Positions 17,433 through 26,241 are shown, counted from the first letter of the stretch. The stretch is 64,000 bases of DNA from CALBRZ01 sp964511065 (GCA_964511065.1 CAZEEG010000009.1:1-64000); one strand, 5' to 3'. Notes: generated from the sequence alone by a model not told the origin. Program-made: numbers and translations.

Positions 17433-19778
17433 TCACCTTACATAGTAGAACTCGGCACTTGCCAACATCGCCTGGATGACGACGGACCAGCGGTAATGCT
17501 CAGCATCGCTGCCCGGGGCCGGTTCCAGCCCACGCAGGCAATGCAGCACTTCTTGGACTTCAGCGGCCTGGGCGGAGCGTCCCAGCAGGCGAAGGTAAAG
17601 GACCCGGACGCGATCCTCGTCACGCGCCGCGCCTCCGGATAGCAAACGCGTGGCAGCATCGGCCGAACATCGGGCCGCGAAGTCGCTGTTGAGCAGGAAC
17701 AGCGCTTGCGGTGCGACCGTGGAAACGTATCGCTGCCCTTCAATCTGCGATGGCTCAGGGAAATCGAACAACGGATACATCTCCGGCAGCAGCGACCGCA
17801 GCACCGGCAGGTAGATCGTTCGATAGGGAGCGTCGATCGGCAGCAGGCTGTGAGCGGCAGAATGCCGGTTCTTGCCACCGATACCGGCCACGAAGATGCC
17901 GACGGGGCGCTGCAGCTTCAACCGGCCCGATACCCACAACATCGAATCCCGGAGCGGTTCCAGTTCCAACCGTCGCATGTTCGCCCGCCAGTACAAATCG
18001 TTCTGGGGGTCGATCGTCCGCTGCGGCGCATCGGGCGGGAGATGCCTTGAACTGCTGCTCAAGGCGTAGGTGCGGCTGAGCATCACTTCGCGGATCAACC
18101 GCTTGAGCGACCAGTTCTGTTGGATCAGCCGGGAAGCCAGGTGGTCCAGCAACTCGGGATGCGTGGGGGGCTCGCCCGTCGCGCCGAAGTTATTCACCGT
18201 GGCGGCGATGCCTCGGCCCATCAGGTGCTGCCAGACACGGTTGGCGATTACCCTCGCCGTGAGCGGATTGTGTTCGGAGACGATCCACCGGGCCAACTGG
18301 AGGCGACCGCTCGACGATGCCGGGATGGGTTCCAGCGGCGGCAGACCTGCAATCCTGGCTTCGCCGCGCGGAACGATCGGCCCCAAGTCGTACGGTTCCC
18401 CCTTTATCCGCAGTTCGCAGTCGCGAATGTCGCCTTCGCTGACGCCCATCGCCAACCGCGGGTCGTAGACAAAGCGAATATCGCGGTGCCCCTCCCGCCA
18501 CCTCGCCTGGAACTCGTACATGGTGTGGACTTCTGGCGGGGCGGAACCCGACCGGCGACCCGCCGCAGCGGCAGGAGCAACGGGCGAAATGTGGCTCTCG
18601 GGCAACTGCCAGAGCCTGCCCTGGTCCACATAACCGTGCGATGAACGATCGCTGAGTGGTCCCTGCCCGGTCCACGTATCCATGCTGTAGTAGATGCCAG
18701 CCAGCGCGTAATAATCCCGCATGCTGATGGGATCGTACTTGTGGTCGTGGCAACGGGCACAACTCACCGTGAGGGCGAGGAAGGCTCGGGTGGTGACATC
18801 GATCTGGTCGTCCACCTGATCCATTCGGAAGGTTTCGTTCCGACCTTCCTGGATGTTGACGGCCCCCAGGGTCAGCAACCCGGTCGCGATCACTTGTTCG
18901 GCCCGCTGCGCCCCCTCGCCCGGCAGCAGGTCGCCGGCAATTTGTTCCAGTACGAAGCGGTCGTACGGTTTATCGCGGTTGAAGGCATCGATGACCCAGT
19001 CGCGATACCGCCAGGCGTAGGTGAAGGGAGCGTTCCATAACCGGCCGACGGAATCGGCATAGCGGACGACGTCGAGCCAGTGCCTCGCCCACCGTTCCCC
19101 GAACTGCTCACTCGCCAGGTAACCGTCGACCACCTTGGCAAACGCTTCACGATCGGGAGCCGGGTCGGCTACGAAGGCGGCAATCGCTTCCTCGGTCGGT
19201 GGCAAGCCCGTCAGGTCGAACGCCGCCCGGCGAATCAGCGTGTAACGGTCGGCGTCGGGATTGGGTTTTAGGCCTTGCTGTTCAAGCCGTGCCAGGATGA
19301 ACGCATCGATCGAATCGCGGGGCCAACTGCCGTCGTTCACGGCGGGTACGACAGGGGGCCGCAGGGGCCGGAACGACCACAGATCGTATGGTTCCACCGC
19401 TGGTAATTGCGCCGGCTTGCTCAGCATGACCTCGCCAGCGGCCGAGGCAGGTAACGGCGGTTGTTTGCGCGGCGCAAGCGGGGGCGCTGCGGGCTTTTCG
19501 CCCATGGAGCCGTTCATCGCCTCGGGCACGGGGTTCAAAATGCCGGCCCTCTCGGTTGACACTTCGCGCACCTCTTGCCGCAGCGATTCCAGCGATTGTT
19601 GCAACTCCAGCAGCGCGCGATGCAGCGGATCGCTATCCTCCAACGGTACTGGCGGTGTCCCTGGCTCTGCCCGCGATACGGCATCGGCCGGATTCAGGCC
19701 CTGAGCCACCTTCCCGTCGTTCACCCGATCGTCTGCTGCCAACCACAACGTGGGCCGGATGGAAAGGCAACAGCCAAC
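17433..19778 (-). CDS. DUF1549/DUF1553 protein with CxxCH motif, start lost in gap
   Basis: Over 770 residues visible. After a Pro-rich linker and coiled-coil-like stretch (LLELQQSLESLRQEVREV) comes DUF1549 (SIDAFILARLEQQGL through RYADSVG and VLEQIAGDLLPG), a haem-type CARCHDHKYDP motif, and DUF1553 (NRVWQHLMGRGI, FGATGEPPTHPELLDHLA). These proteins are typical of planctomycetes and verrucomicrobia and pair with DUF1501 proteins. The first available start codon in the known sequence is a TTG at 19748, but reading further upstream in frame gives VGCCLSIRPTLWLAADD, the end of a signal peptide. The true start therefore lies inside the adjacent gap. The usual N-terminal PSCyt1 domain is not visible. 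Confidence 0.88.
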   Translation of the reverse strand, partial: VGCCLSIRPTLWLAADDRVNDGKVAQGLNPADAVSRAEPGTPPVPLEDSDPLHRALLELQQSLESLRQEVREVSTERAGILNPVPEAMNGSMGEKPAAPPLAPRKQPPLPASAAGEVMLSKPAQLPAVEPYDLWSFRPLRPPVVPAVNDGSWPRDSIDAFILARLEQQGLKPNPDADRYTLIRRAAFDLTGLPPTEEAIAAFVADPAPDREAFAKVVDGYLASEQFGERWARHWLDVVRYADSVGRLWNAPFTYAWRYRDWVIDAFNRDKPYDRFVLEQIAGDLLPGEGAQRAEQVIATGLLTLGAVNIQEGRNETFRMDQVDDQIDVTTRAFLALTVSCARCHDHKYDPISMRDYYALAGIYYSMDTWTGQGPLSDRSSHGYVDQGRLWQLPESHISPVAPAAAAGRRSGSAPPEVHTMYEFQARWREGHRDIRFVYDPRLAMGVSEGDIRDCELRIKGEPYDLGPIVPRGEARIAGLPPLEPIPASSSGRLQLARWIVSEHNPLTARVIANRVWQHLMGRGIAATVNNFGATGEPPTHPELLDHLASRLIQQNWSLKRLIREVMLSRTYALSSSSRHLPPDAPQRTIDPQNDLYWRANMRRLELEPLRDSMLWVSGRLKLQRPVGIFVAGIGGKNRHSAAHSLLPIDAPYRTIYLPVLRSLLPEMYPLFDFPEPSQIEGQRYVSTVAPQALFLLNSDFAARCSADAATRLLSGGAARDEDRVRVLYLRLLGRSAQAAEVQEVLHCLRGLEPAPGSDAEHYRWSVVIQAMLASAEFYYVR

Positions 19779-19878
19779 NNNNNNNNNNNNNNNNNNNNNN
19801 NNNNNNNNNNNNNNNNNNNNNNNNNNNNNNNNNNNNNNNNNNNNNNNNNNNNNNNNNNNNNNNNNNNNNNNNNNNNNN
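19779..19878. other. Assembly gap (100 N)
   Basis: Exactly 100 N, the conventional placeholder for a gap of unknown size. It removes the C-terminus of the sigma factor gene and the N-terminus of the DUF1553 gene, and lies next to Gly/Arg/Pro/Asp-rich low-complexity coding sequence that may have stopped the assembly. Confidence 0.98.
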
Positions 19879-21241
19879 GACCGGGCCGGGCACCGTCACC
19901 ATCGCCTTGCGGACCTTCGCGACGGTCCATCCCTAGCGGGCGAGCGGGCGGTTGCCCGCCGCGCAGGGCATGCACCTCCCGCTGCAGTTCTTGCAGTTGC
20001 CGCTGTAATTGCACGATCAATTGCAACAGGGCCGCTTCGCGAGGCGTCTGTGGCCGGAAGTTCGCCAAGGGATTGCCGCCTTCCTGGCCCATGGGAGGCG
20101 CGGGGTACTGGCCTTCGCGGGGAGCCATGCGGCCCGGGGCATCGCCTTCGCGCGGGCCGCGGCGCAGTTCACCATCGCGTGGCCCTGGCCGCACGCCATC
20201 ACCTTCGCGCGGGCCGCTTCGGGGGCCTGCGCCATCGCGACGCGCGCCGCGGTTTCCGTCTCGCGCCGCGGGGCGCTGGCCTTGCCCATCGGCCAGCCTG
20301 GCCACCAAGGCCTGGGATTCATCGGACGAAGGCCGAACGTCCTGAAGCGTTAGCGAAAGACTGCCGGATGAGTCACCGACCGCAACGGCCGGGCCTGGTA
20401 GCCAACTGCTGCCAAACACCAGGCAACCAAGAACCACTGCCGAACCGATCACAACCTTGGATGTAAGCGACATGAAGCCGGTCCCTCCGGAAGCTAACGA
20501 AAGTGCATTTTGAGTGACATGGCCCAGGGCCCCTTGGCCGGCCAGGTGTTGCAGACTTGCCTGGACCGTGGAGGCCACCAGGGCAGGGCTAATGCTGGCC
20601 GCGCTGGCCGATGCCGGTACCACGCTGGCCAGTGCCACGGCTGAGAGCGTCACCCCACGGACCGCCAGTCGGCGGCGCAGCAGTTGCCTGCCGCGTTCCA
20701 ACCGTCCTTTGAGGACGCTGGCCGTGCAGCCCAACTGTGTGGCCGCGTCTTCGCGACTGTGGCCCTCAATGGCGCACAAGAACAGCGGCAGCCGATACTT
20801 CTCCGGCAACCGATTCAACTCTTCGTCCAGCACGGAGCGGCCGTGGTCTTCGGCAATCTCGGTCAAGGTTCCCTGCTGGATCACGTCGGTGTTCTCCCAC
20901 GGTTGCTCGCGGCGGCGAGCGGCGACGGCACGGGCACGCAAGGCCGTTCGATAAGCGGTCTGGTGGAGCCAGGCGGGTAGCGAAACCGCCGAACGCAGCG
21001 AGGCAGCCTTCCGCGCCAGCAACAGGAACGTTGCCTGAAAGGCATCTTCGGCATCGTGTGGATGCCCCAGCACTCGGCGGCAAACGCCCATCACCAGGCC
21101 GCCATGCCGGCCGACCAGTTGCGCAAACGCCACGTCGTCGCGTGCGGTGAGAAACCGCCGCAGCAACTCCGCGTCGCTTTCCGTGTCGGGCATGCTGTTT
21201 GGCTCCGCGGCAGGCATCGAACCTTTCTCGGATGGCACCAT
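19879..21241 (-). CDS. ECF sigma factor with membrane segment and repetitive tail (C-terminus in gap)
   Basis: A sigma-70 family ECF factor directing RNA polymerase to particular promoters. Region 2 is seen in FAQLVGRHGGLVMGVCRRVLGHPHDAEDAFQ and region 4 in LNRLPEKYRLPLFLCAIEGHSREDAATQLGCTASVLKGRLERGRQLLRRRL. Unlike a standard ~190-residue ECF factor it continues for over 230 residues: an Ala/Ser-rich hydrophobic part, a transmembrane-like helix (KVVIGSAVVLGCLVFGSSW), a linker with repeated GPREGD-type units and a short coiled coil (LQRQLQELQREVHAL) before the gap. The ATG at 21241 is one of several possible starts (also 21217). It stands first in the block with DUF1553 and DUF1501. Confidence 0.88.
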
Positions 21242-21299
21242 GCGCTGTTGGCCCTTTCCCACCAGATAAGAGACCGCGCGCCGACACGGCGGCACGAGA

Positions 21300-21312
21300 A
21301 ATTTTCAAAATT
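21300..21312. promoter_or_regulatory. AT-rich inverted repeat upstream of the sigma factor gene
   Basis: AATTTT-C-AAAATT is a perfect six-base inverted repeat about 60 bases before the sigma factor start, in an otherwise GC-rich 572-base space between divergent genes. It may be an operator or part of a promoter. The rest of the space holds no supported gene. Confidence 0.25.
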
Positions 21313-21813
21313 CGCCGATGCAGATTGCCACGGCAGTGAACGGAGTCCACGCTGCGCGGCAGCCGCGCGTATGGTTCAGACGAGAATGTTCCAGGCCGCC
21401 CGCGAATTGGGCACCCAAAATCGGCGGAGCCAATCGCTGTGCGTGGTTCTTACGGCATACCACCGCTGGCCCGCGGCGGCAATGTTTGGCCGCCCAAAAC
21501 CGGGACAGAGTGTCGCCGCCAGCTAGCTTGGGCTATCAGACCTAGGCGGCGCTGGCCTCGCAGTGTGCTGCGGAACAAGTGATTTCCCCTGAACGCTCAT
21601 AGGCCCTGGTACAGAAACCGGTGACAGGCCACTTTTGTCTTGGTGTCTTCTACTCCTCGGTTCCTGCTCGTGCGGACCGGCTTGAAGATCGACCAACCGA
21701 ACTAAAGAATGGTGTCTCACAGCGGCAATTTGAAGCCGCCGCGGAATGCAGGGCAACGTGCGGCCGGCACCATGCGCCGCACGGCATCCAATCTCACTCG
21801 CGTTGGAGTATTC

Positions 21814-22320
21814 ATGGCGATCTTCACGACCTGCCCCAATTGCCGGGCGACGCTCCAGTTCGACGACTCGCAAGCCAATCAGCAAGGCAGTTGTCCAGGA
21901 TGCGGGGCAACGTTCGTCATCCAGCAGGGCAATGCCGGCCAGCCATCGGGTTCCATGCCAGGCGGTTATGGGCAGGCGGATAGCGGCCCGCAAAGCTTTG
22001 GGCCGGGCAATCCTTACGCGGCGGGGAGAGCTCCCTCGGGCTATGGATATGGGTACGGGACCGGTGGATATTACGCACCGCATCGCGGCGGCGTTGTCCT
22101 GGCGTTGGGAATCTTGGGGTTCATGGTTTGTTTTATCCTGGGCATTGTCGCCTGGACCATGGGGAGTAACGACCTGAACGCGATGCGCTCGGGCCGAATG
22201 GACCCTTCTGGTATGGGGCTGACCCAGGCAGGAATGATCTGTGGGATGATCTCCACCATCCTGGGCGCATTAGGGACCGTCATCTTCTTGATTGCTGTCG
22301 CGGCCAACGCAGCCTTCTAG
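21814..22320 (+). CDS. Zinc-ribbon membrane protein (DUF4190-like)
   Basis: A 168-residue protein. It starts with a zinc ribbon (CPNCRATLQF ... CPGCGATFVI, two CxxC pairs), then a Gly/Tyr/Pro-rich flexible linker (SGYGYGYGTGGYY), then two transmembrane helices (VLALGILGFMVCFILGIVAW and GMISTILGALGTVIFLIAVAA) separated by a loop beginning GSNDLNAMRSGRMDPSGMGLT. The last part matches DUF4190-type membrane proteins. The ATG at 21814 has GGAG six bases upstream. Function is unknown; such proteins are common in planctomycetes. Confidence 0.8.
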   Translation: MAIFTTCPNCRATLQFDDSQANQQGSCPGCGATFVIQQGNAGQPSGSMPGGYGQADSGPQSFGPGNPYAAGRAPSGYGYGYGTGGYYAPHRGGVVLALGILGFMVCFILGIVAWTMGSNDLNAMRSGRMDPSGMGLTQAGMICGMISTILGALGTVIFLIAVAANAAF

Positions 22321-22374
22321 TCCGGCTGGCTCATGGATTGGTCTGCTGGCCTGCCTGGGGGGATACGGCTCCCG

Positions 22375-22401
22375 GTTGATCGAAGCGCGACATCGATCAA
22401 C
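22375..22401. promoter_or_regulatory. Perfect nine-base inverted repeat
   Basis: GTTGATCGA (22375-22383) and TCGATCAAC (22393-22401) are perfect inverted copies around a nine-base centre. It lies 54 bases after the zinc-ribbon gene and 93 before the DUF2752 gene. There is no T-tract, so an operator or mRNA hairpin is as likely as a terminator. Confidence 0.4.
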
Positions 22402-22493
22402 GTAGCGGGTGACATGAGCGTGTAGTTGGCCTCAAACTCAATCGCACCTCATTAGGGCACTGACCAGCCACGATCCAATGGGAGACGGTTGTA

Positions 22494-22904
22494 GTGAACA
22501 TTCGGTTGGAACCAACCTCGCACTGGAACCATGGGTGGACGTTGCCCGCCGTGGTGGCAACCGTTTGGGCTGCGCTGCTGATGGTAGCGCAGGTACTCCA
22601 AGCGGTGACGGGGCAAGAACTGATACTGTGCTGGTTTCGCCGCGCAACCGGTATTGCGTGCCCCGCCTGCGGTGGAACGCGGATGGCCCAGTCGTTGGCC
22701 TCCGGCGACCTGCCGGGTGCGATTGCTTTCAACCCCCTGTTGTTCGCATTGGTGGCATCCCTGGTGGCTTGGGCCGCGCTGCGGTTGGTTTGGGGTCGCC
22801 GGTTGGTTGTGGAGTTGCATCCCCGCTGGCGGCGGGTAGGCTGGAGCCTGGTTGCCGTCGCCCTGGTGGCTAATTGGCTGTACCTGATCGCTGCTGGTCG
22901 CTGA
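22494..22904 (+). CDS. DUF2752 membrane protein
   Basis: A 136-residue protein with three predicted membrane helices. The family signature is complete: CPACGGTRMAQSLASGDLPGAIAFNPL, that is CPxCGxTR, then GD, then NPL. Members are small membrane proteins of unknown function. Translation starts at a GTG at 22494 with GGGAGA about ten bases upstream. It is followed at 56 bases by the DUF1080 gene on the same strand, possibly cotranscribed. Confidence 0.88.
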   Translation: MNIRLEPTSHWNHGWTLPAVVATVWAALLMVAQVLQAVTGQELILCWFRRATGIACPACGGTRMAQSLASGDLPGAIAFNPLLFALVASLVAWAALRLVWGRRLVVELHPRWRRVGWSLVAVALVANWLYLIAAGR

Positions 22905-22960
22905 TGGCCTCGGGCCGTTGCCCTCCCTGTAAATGATCGATCCATCCGAGGGTTCGCACG

Positions 22961-23644
22961 ATGAAGCACACGTTGCCCCATGCGTCGTTCGCCAGACGGG
23001 TTGCCCTGGCGCTTATCGGTCTTGTTGCCACGGGCACGGCACTGGCGGCAGGCCCGGCCTCCGCGGCCGACAAGGCCGAAGAGGGCTTTACGACGTTGTT
23101 TAACGGAAAAGACCTCAAGGGCTGGAAAACCACCGGCAACTGGTTTGCCGAGAAAGACGGCGTGTTGGCCATCGTGCCTCGACCCGGCGAGAGCGGTTGG
23201 CAGCGCTACGATGCGTATCTCTGGCACGGCAAGGAATACGGCGACTTTGTGCTCGATCTGGAATTCAAGTTGCCGCCGGGCGGAAACAGCGGTGTGTTCT
23301 TCCGCGTGGGCGATGTGAAGAACCCGGTGGAAACGGGTTTTGAAGTGCAGATTCTCGACAGCCACGGCAAGCCCGACGACCAACTGACCCATCACGACAA
23401 CGGTGGTTTGATTCGGACGGCGGCCCCCACCAAGAATGCGTCCAAGCCTGCCGGCGAGTGGAACCGTATGGTCATCACCGCCAAGGGGCAGCACCTGAAG
23501 ATCGAACTTAACGGCGAGCAGATCATGGATATCGATCTTTCCCAGACGGCCGGGAAGGATAAAGCTGCCAAGGGTGCGCTGGGTCTCCAGGATCACGGCC
23601 TGCCGCTGTGGTTCCGCAATATCCGCATCAAGGAATTGAAGTAA
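22961..23644 (+). CDS. DUF1080 (3-keto-disaccharide hydrolase-like) exported protein
   Basis: A 227-residue DUF1080 protein with signal peptide (ALALIGLVATGTALAAGPASA). Landmarks in order: GFTTLFNGKDLKGWKTTGNW, EYGDFVLDLEFKLPPGGNSGVFFRV, GFEVQILDSHG, AGEWNRMVITAKGQHLKIELNGE, and the terminal LWFRNIRIKEL. The polar NSGVF and FEVQILD segments line the putative substrate cleft in the family. It probably acts on an extracytoplasmic sugar derivative. Only 79 bases separate it from the FG-GAP protein start downstream. Confidence 0.9.
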   Translation: MKHTLPHASFARRVALALIGLVATGTALAAGPASAADKAEEGFTTLFNGKDLKGWKTTGNWFAEKDGVLAIVPRPGESGWQRYDAYLWHGKEYGDFVLDLEFKLPPGGNSGVFFRVGDVKNPVETGFEVQILDSHGKPDDQLTHHDNGGLIRTAAPTKNASKPAGEWNRMVITAKGQHLKIELNGEQIMDIDLSQTAGKDKAAKGALGLQDHGLPLWFRNIRIKELK

Positions 23645-23723
23645 CGGTTCCCGGCGCAGTTGCGGATCGCTGCTGATCGTGTTCGATCGTTTCTCTCGCC
23701 ATGAGGCCCGGGGGTACGGCGCG

Positions 23724-24974
23724 ATGAAGCTCATGTTCGCCAGTATGGCCGGCTGGGTGTTGTTAGGCGGGGGACTCATCGCCGTGGGTGCCGAGCGCGG
23801 CCAAACCTGGGTGCGGCACGTTATCGACGGTTCCTCGCGCGGGGCCGATGGAGCGCGGCTGGCCGATGCCAACGGCGATGGCCTGCCCGACATCGCCACG
23901 GCTTGGGAGGAAGGAGGGCAGATTCGCGTTTGCCTGCATCCCGGCCCGGAGCGGGTTCGCGAACCGTGGCCGAGCGTCACTGTGGGCCGCGTGGACAGCC
24001 CCGAGGATGCCGTGTTTGCCGATATCAACGGCGACGGCGTGCTCGATGTGGTCAGCAGTTGCGAAGGTGGCAACCGGAGCATCTACGTTCACTTTGCTCC
24101 GTCCGATGCCCAGCGCTATCTGGATGCCACGGCCTGGCGAACCGAGAAGTTGCCCGCCGCCGCTGGCAAGTCCCGCTGGATGTTCTGTCTGCCCATGGAG
24201 GTAGACGGCCGCAACGGTACCGATCTGGTGGCTGGCTCCAAGAATCCGCAGGCTGCGGTTGTGTGGCTTCAAGCGCCCGGCAACGGAGCAGAGCTCGATG
24301 GCTGGAGGTTGCATCCGGTGATGAAGGCCGGATGGATCATGAGCCTGGCCGCGGCCGACATGGACGGCGATGGCCAAGACGACCTGGTGGTCAGCGACCG
24401 CAAGGGGGACGCGCCCGGCGTTTATTGGCTTCGCCGCGAGTCGGACGGCAACCGCGTGCGATGGACAAAGCATGCCGTCGGCGGGCAAGGGCAGGAGGTG
24501 ATGTTCCTCGACGTTGCCGATCTCAACAGCGACGGTGCCAACGACATTGTGGTGGCCGTCTCCAAGGGCGATATCCTTTTTCTGCGGCGCAGCGACGATC
24601 CCGCGGGTAGCGGCCCGCCGGCCCGCCGGGTGGACATCGCATCATGGTCCCAGTTCTCCATCCCCATGCCCGAGGGCGTTGGTACTGGCAAATCGGTCCG
24701 CGTTGGCGATATCAATCTCGACGGCCGCATGGACCTGGTGCTCTCCTGCGAGAATGCCGCCGGCGACCGGTCGGGACTGGTCTGGATGGAGTACGGACGC
24801 TCGCCCGAGGAGGGCCCTTGGCAGGTCCATGCTTTGAGCGGACGCAAAGGCGTTAAATTCGACCTGGTGCAGTTGGTCGACCTGGACGGCGACGGTGACC
24901 TGGATGTCATTACTTGCGAGGAGCGGGAAAACCTAGGCCTAATCTGGTACGAGAACCCCACCCGAGCCAGGTAG
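23724..24974 (+). CDS. Exported FG-GAP/VCBS repeat protein
   Basis: A 416-residue exported beta-propeller protein. Repeats carry calcium-binding loops of the DxNGDGxxD type: DANGDGLPD, DINGDGVLD, DMDGDGQDD, DLNSDGAND, DINLDGRMD and DLDGDGDLD, six to seven blades. A signal peptide precedes them (FASMAGWVLLGGGLIAVGA). Such planctomycete proteins bind ligands or surface partners; no enzyme activity is apparent. The ATG at 23724 is favoured over an upstream GTG at 23679 because the signal peptide begins there and a GGGGGT sequence precedes it. Confidence 0.85.
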   Translation: MKLMFASMAGWVLLGGGLIAVGAERGQTWVRHVIDGSSRGADGARLADANGDGLPDIATAWEEGGQIRVCLHPGPERVREPWPSVTVGRVDSPEDAVFADINGDGVLDVVSSCEGGNRSIYVHFAPSDAQRYLDATAWRTEKLPAAAGKSRWMFCLPMEVDGRNGTDLVAGSKNPQAAVVWLQAPGNGAELDGWRLHPVMKAGWIMSLAAADMDGDGQDDLVVSDRKGDAPGVYWLRRESDGNRVRWTKHAVGGQGQEVMFLDVADLNSDGANDIVVAVSKGDILFLRRSDDPAGSGPPARRVDIASWSQFSIPMPEGVGTGKSVRVGDINLDGRMDLVLSCENAAGDRSGLVWMEYGRSPEEGPWQVHALSGRKGVKFDLVQLVDLDGDGDLDVITCEERENLGLIWYENPTRAR

Positions 24975-25146
24975 TCGGTTCTGCCAGGCCGGGTGGTTTG
25001 CGGGGGGCGGGCCGGACGGTACCGGAACCATCGGTTACGATCCACCACCACGTGCCGAAGCGGGAGGGGCATCTTGGATTGCCGAACATCAGAACCGGTT
25101 GATTGATCCATCCATTTATTCATTTCTTCATCGACGCGACAACACG

Positions 25147-25341
25147 ATGCGCCCGTTTGGCCGACTTCTCCAGCACCTGGGGCTCATTCTTCCCCCGCTT
25201 GGTATCGTTCTGCAGTTGCTGCGAGACGGGAACGGCCGGCCGCTGTTAAGCGTGGGGCAAATGCTCGTAATGCTCGTGGCCGGAGTATGCGCGTTTTGGA
25301 TTGGCCGCATCATTGAAGGGTACGCTAGCGATGGCCGGTAG
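25147..25341 (+). CDS. Small two-helix membrane protein
   Basis: A 64-residue protein beginning MRPFGRLLQHLGLILPPLGIV with two hydrophobic helices (LGLILPPLGIVLQLL and MLVMLVAGVCAFWIGRIIEGY). Small proteins of this exact pattern are, from memory, conserved in planctomycetes next to unrelated genes; function is unknown. The frame is open from 25099, but the ATG at 25147 fits the conserved N-terminus. Confidence 0.7.
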   Translation: MRPFGRLLQHLGLILPPLGIVLQLLRDGNGRPLLSVGQMLVMLVAGVCAFWIGRIIEGYASDGR

Positions 25342-25824
25342 GCTGGGCTATGGCGCATAAGCGGATGATGTCGATTGTTGCGCGGCGGATGTCCGGTTGT
25401 GGTACGACCGGCGCCGCGTATCTTCCGCTTTTCAGCCCCATTCGGGGGGGGTCTTTGTGGCGGACCGGCCTGGAGTAGAGCAGGCCATCTAGATTGGCCC
25501 TGTAAAGCGGACCTTGGCTGCGCGGGAGCAAATGGCAGGTCGTTCCGCGGCGCACACCAAATCGTGGAAGCCTGTCCGCCCGCGGCCGTTTGTCGCGAGC
25601 GGTTGCGGGGGCCGGTTTTGGTACTGCGGTAACTTGTATCCGCTATCTGGTGGGGGCGCAATCCGTACAGGTGATGCCTATGGTGTGACTGGGACGATCT
25701 GGAAGACGAACGAAGAAAAACAAACTGGGAGATTTGAAGAAACACGCCGGGCGCGTCGATACCTGTTCCTGGCGTCCAAGCTTTCTCACGCTACCCAGTT
25801 TGTTTCCCTTAAGGAGTCCTCCTC
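25342..25824. other. Intergenic stretch upstream of the Cys-rich protein
   Basis: About 480 bases with no supported gene. It ends in TTAAGGAG, the ribosome binding site of the next gene. The last ~130 bases are less GC-rich and probably form the 5' leader. No clear promoter, tRNA or structured RNA was identified. Confidence 0.4.
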
Positions 25825-26193
25825 ATGGTCAAACGCATCTGTGCGCCCGCCCTGCTGGCCTTCGCGTTCCTCGCCTTGGCCACCTCGGGTGCCGAAGCCG
25901 GTTTGTTCAGCCGCGGCTGTCACTCCAACTGCTGTGAGCCGACCTGCTGCGCTCCCCAGAACTGCTGCGAACCCAGCTGCTGTGCGCCGCAAAGCTGCTG
26001 CGAGCCGAGTTGCTGTGCGCCGCAAAGCTGCTGCGAGCCGAGCTGCTGCTGCGAGCCAGCTCCCTGCTGCAAGCGCGGCCCTGGCCTGTTCCACCGGCTC
26101 CGCTGCATGTTCAAGCGTAATCGCTGCAACGACTGCTGCGCTCCGGCTTGCTGCGAGCCGAGCTGCTGCGCTCCGAGCTGCGGCTGCCACTAA
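25825..26193 (+). CDS. Secreted cysteine-rich repeat protein
   Basis: A 122-residue protein: a signal peptide (ALLAFAFLALATSGAEA) followed by about 97 residues with some 30 cysteines, almost all as CC pairs. The repeat unit is CCEPSCCAPQS, with three full copies, further partial copies, and a basic Cys-poor spacer (KRGPGLFHRLRCMFKRNR) before a last CCAPACCEPSCCAPS block. Outside the cytoplasm the cysteines would form disulfide cross-links or bind metal; a structural envelope role is possible but inferred. Translation has a strong AAGGAG site and a perfect terminator follows, suggesting a highly expressed single gene. Confidence 0.85.
   Translation: MVKRICAPALLAFAFLALATSGAEAGLFSRGCHSNCCEPTCCAPQNCCEPSCCAPQSCCEPSCCAPQSCCEPSCCCEPAPCCKRGPGLFHRLRCMFKRNRCNDCCAPACCEPSCCAPSCGCH
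25930..26028 (+). repeat. Three tandem 33-base coding repeats
   Basis: Units at 25930-25962, 25963-25995 and 25996-26028 each encode an 11-residue CCEPxCCAPQx block; a degenerate fourth follows. Units two and three differ at two third-codon positions, so the array was expanded recently and then held by selection on protein sequence. Confidence 0.85.
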
Positions 26194-26241
26194 GCAAAAC
26201 GATTGCGAGACGCGAAAGCGTATCGATCTCCTTTGCGAGCG

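Noticed and set aside
19721..19878. Sigma factor frame continuing through the N run to 19721
   Set aside because: The gap length is a placeholder, so frame across it has no meaning, and the downstream segment is better read as the signal peptide of the DUF1553 protein in another frame.
22397..24082. Minus-strand frame of about 560 codons
   Set aside because: It runs antisense through the DUF2752, DUF1080 and FG-GAP genes, all with clear motifs, and its translation is low-complexity Arg/Pro/Ser-rich sequence.
25930..26028. 33-base repeats as a CRISPR array
   Set aside because: The units are contiguous with no spacers and encode a continuous protein repeat.
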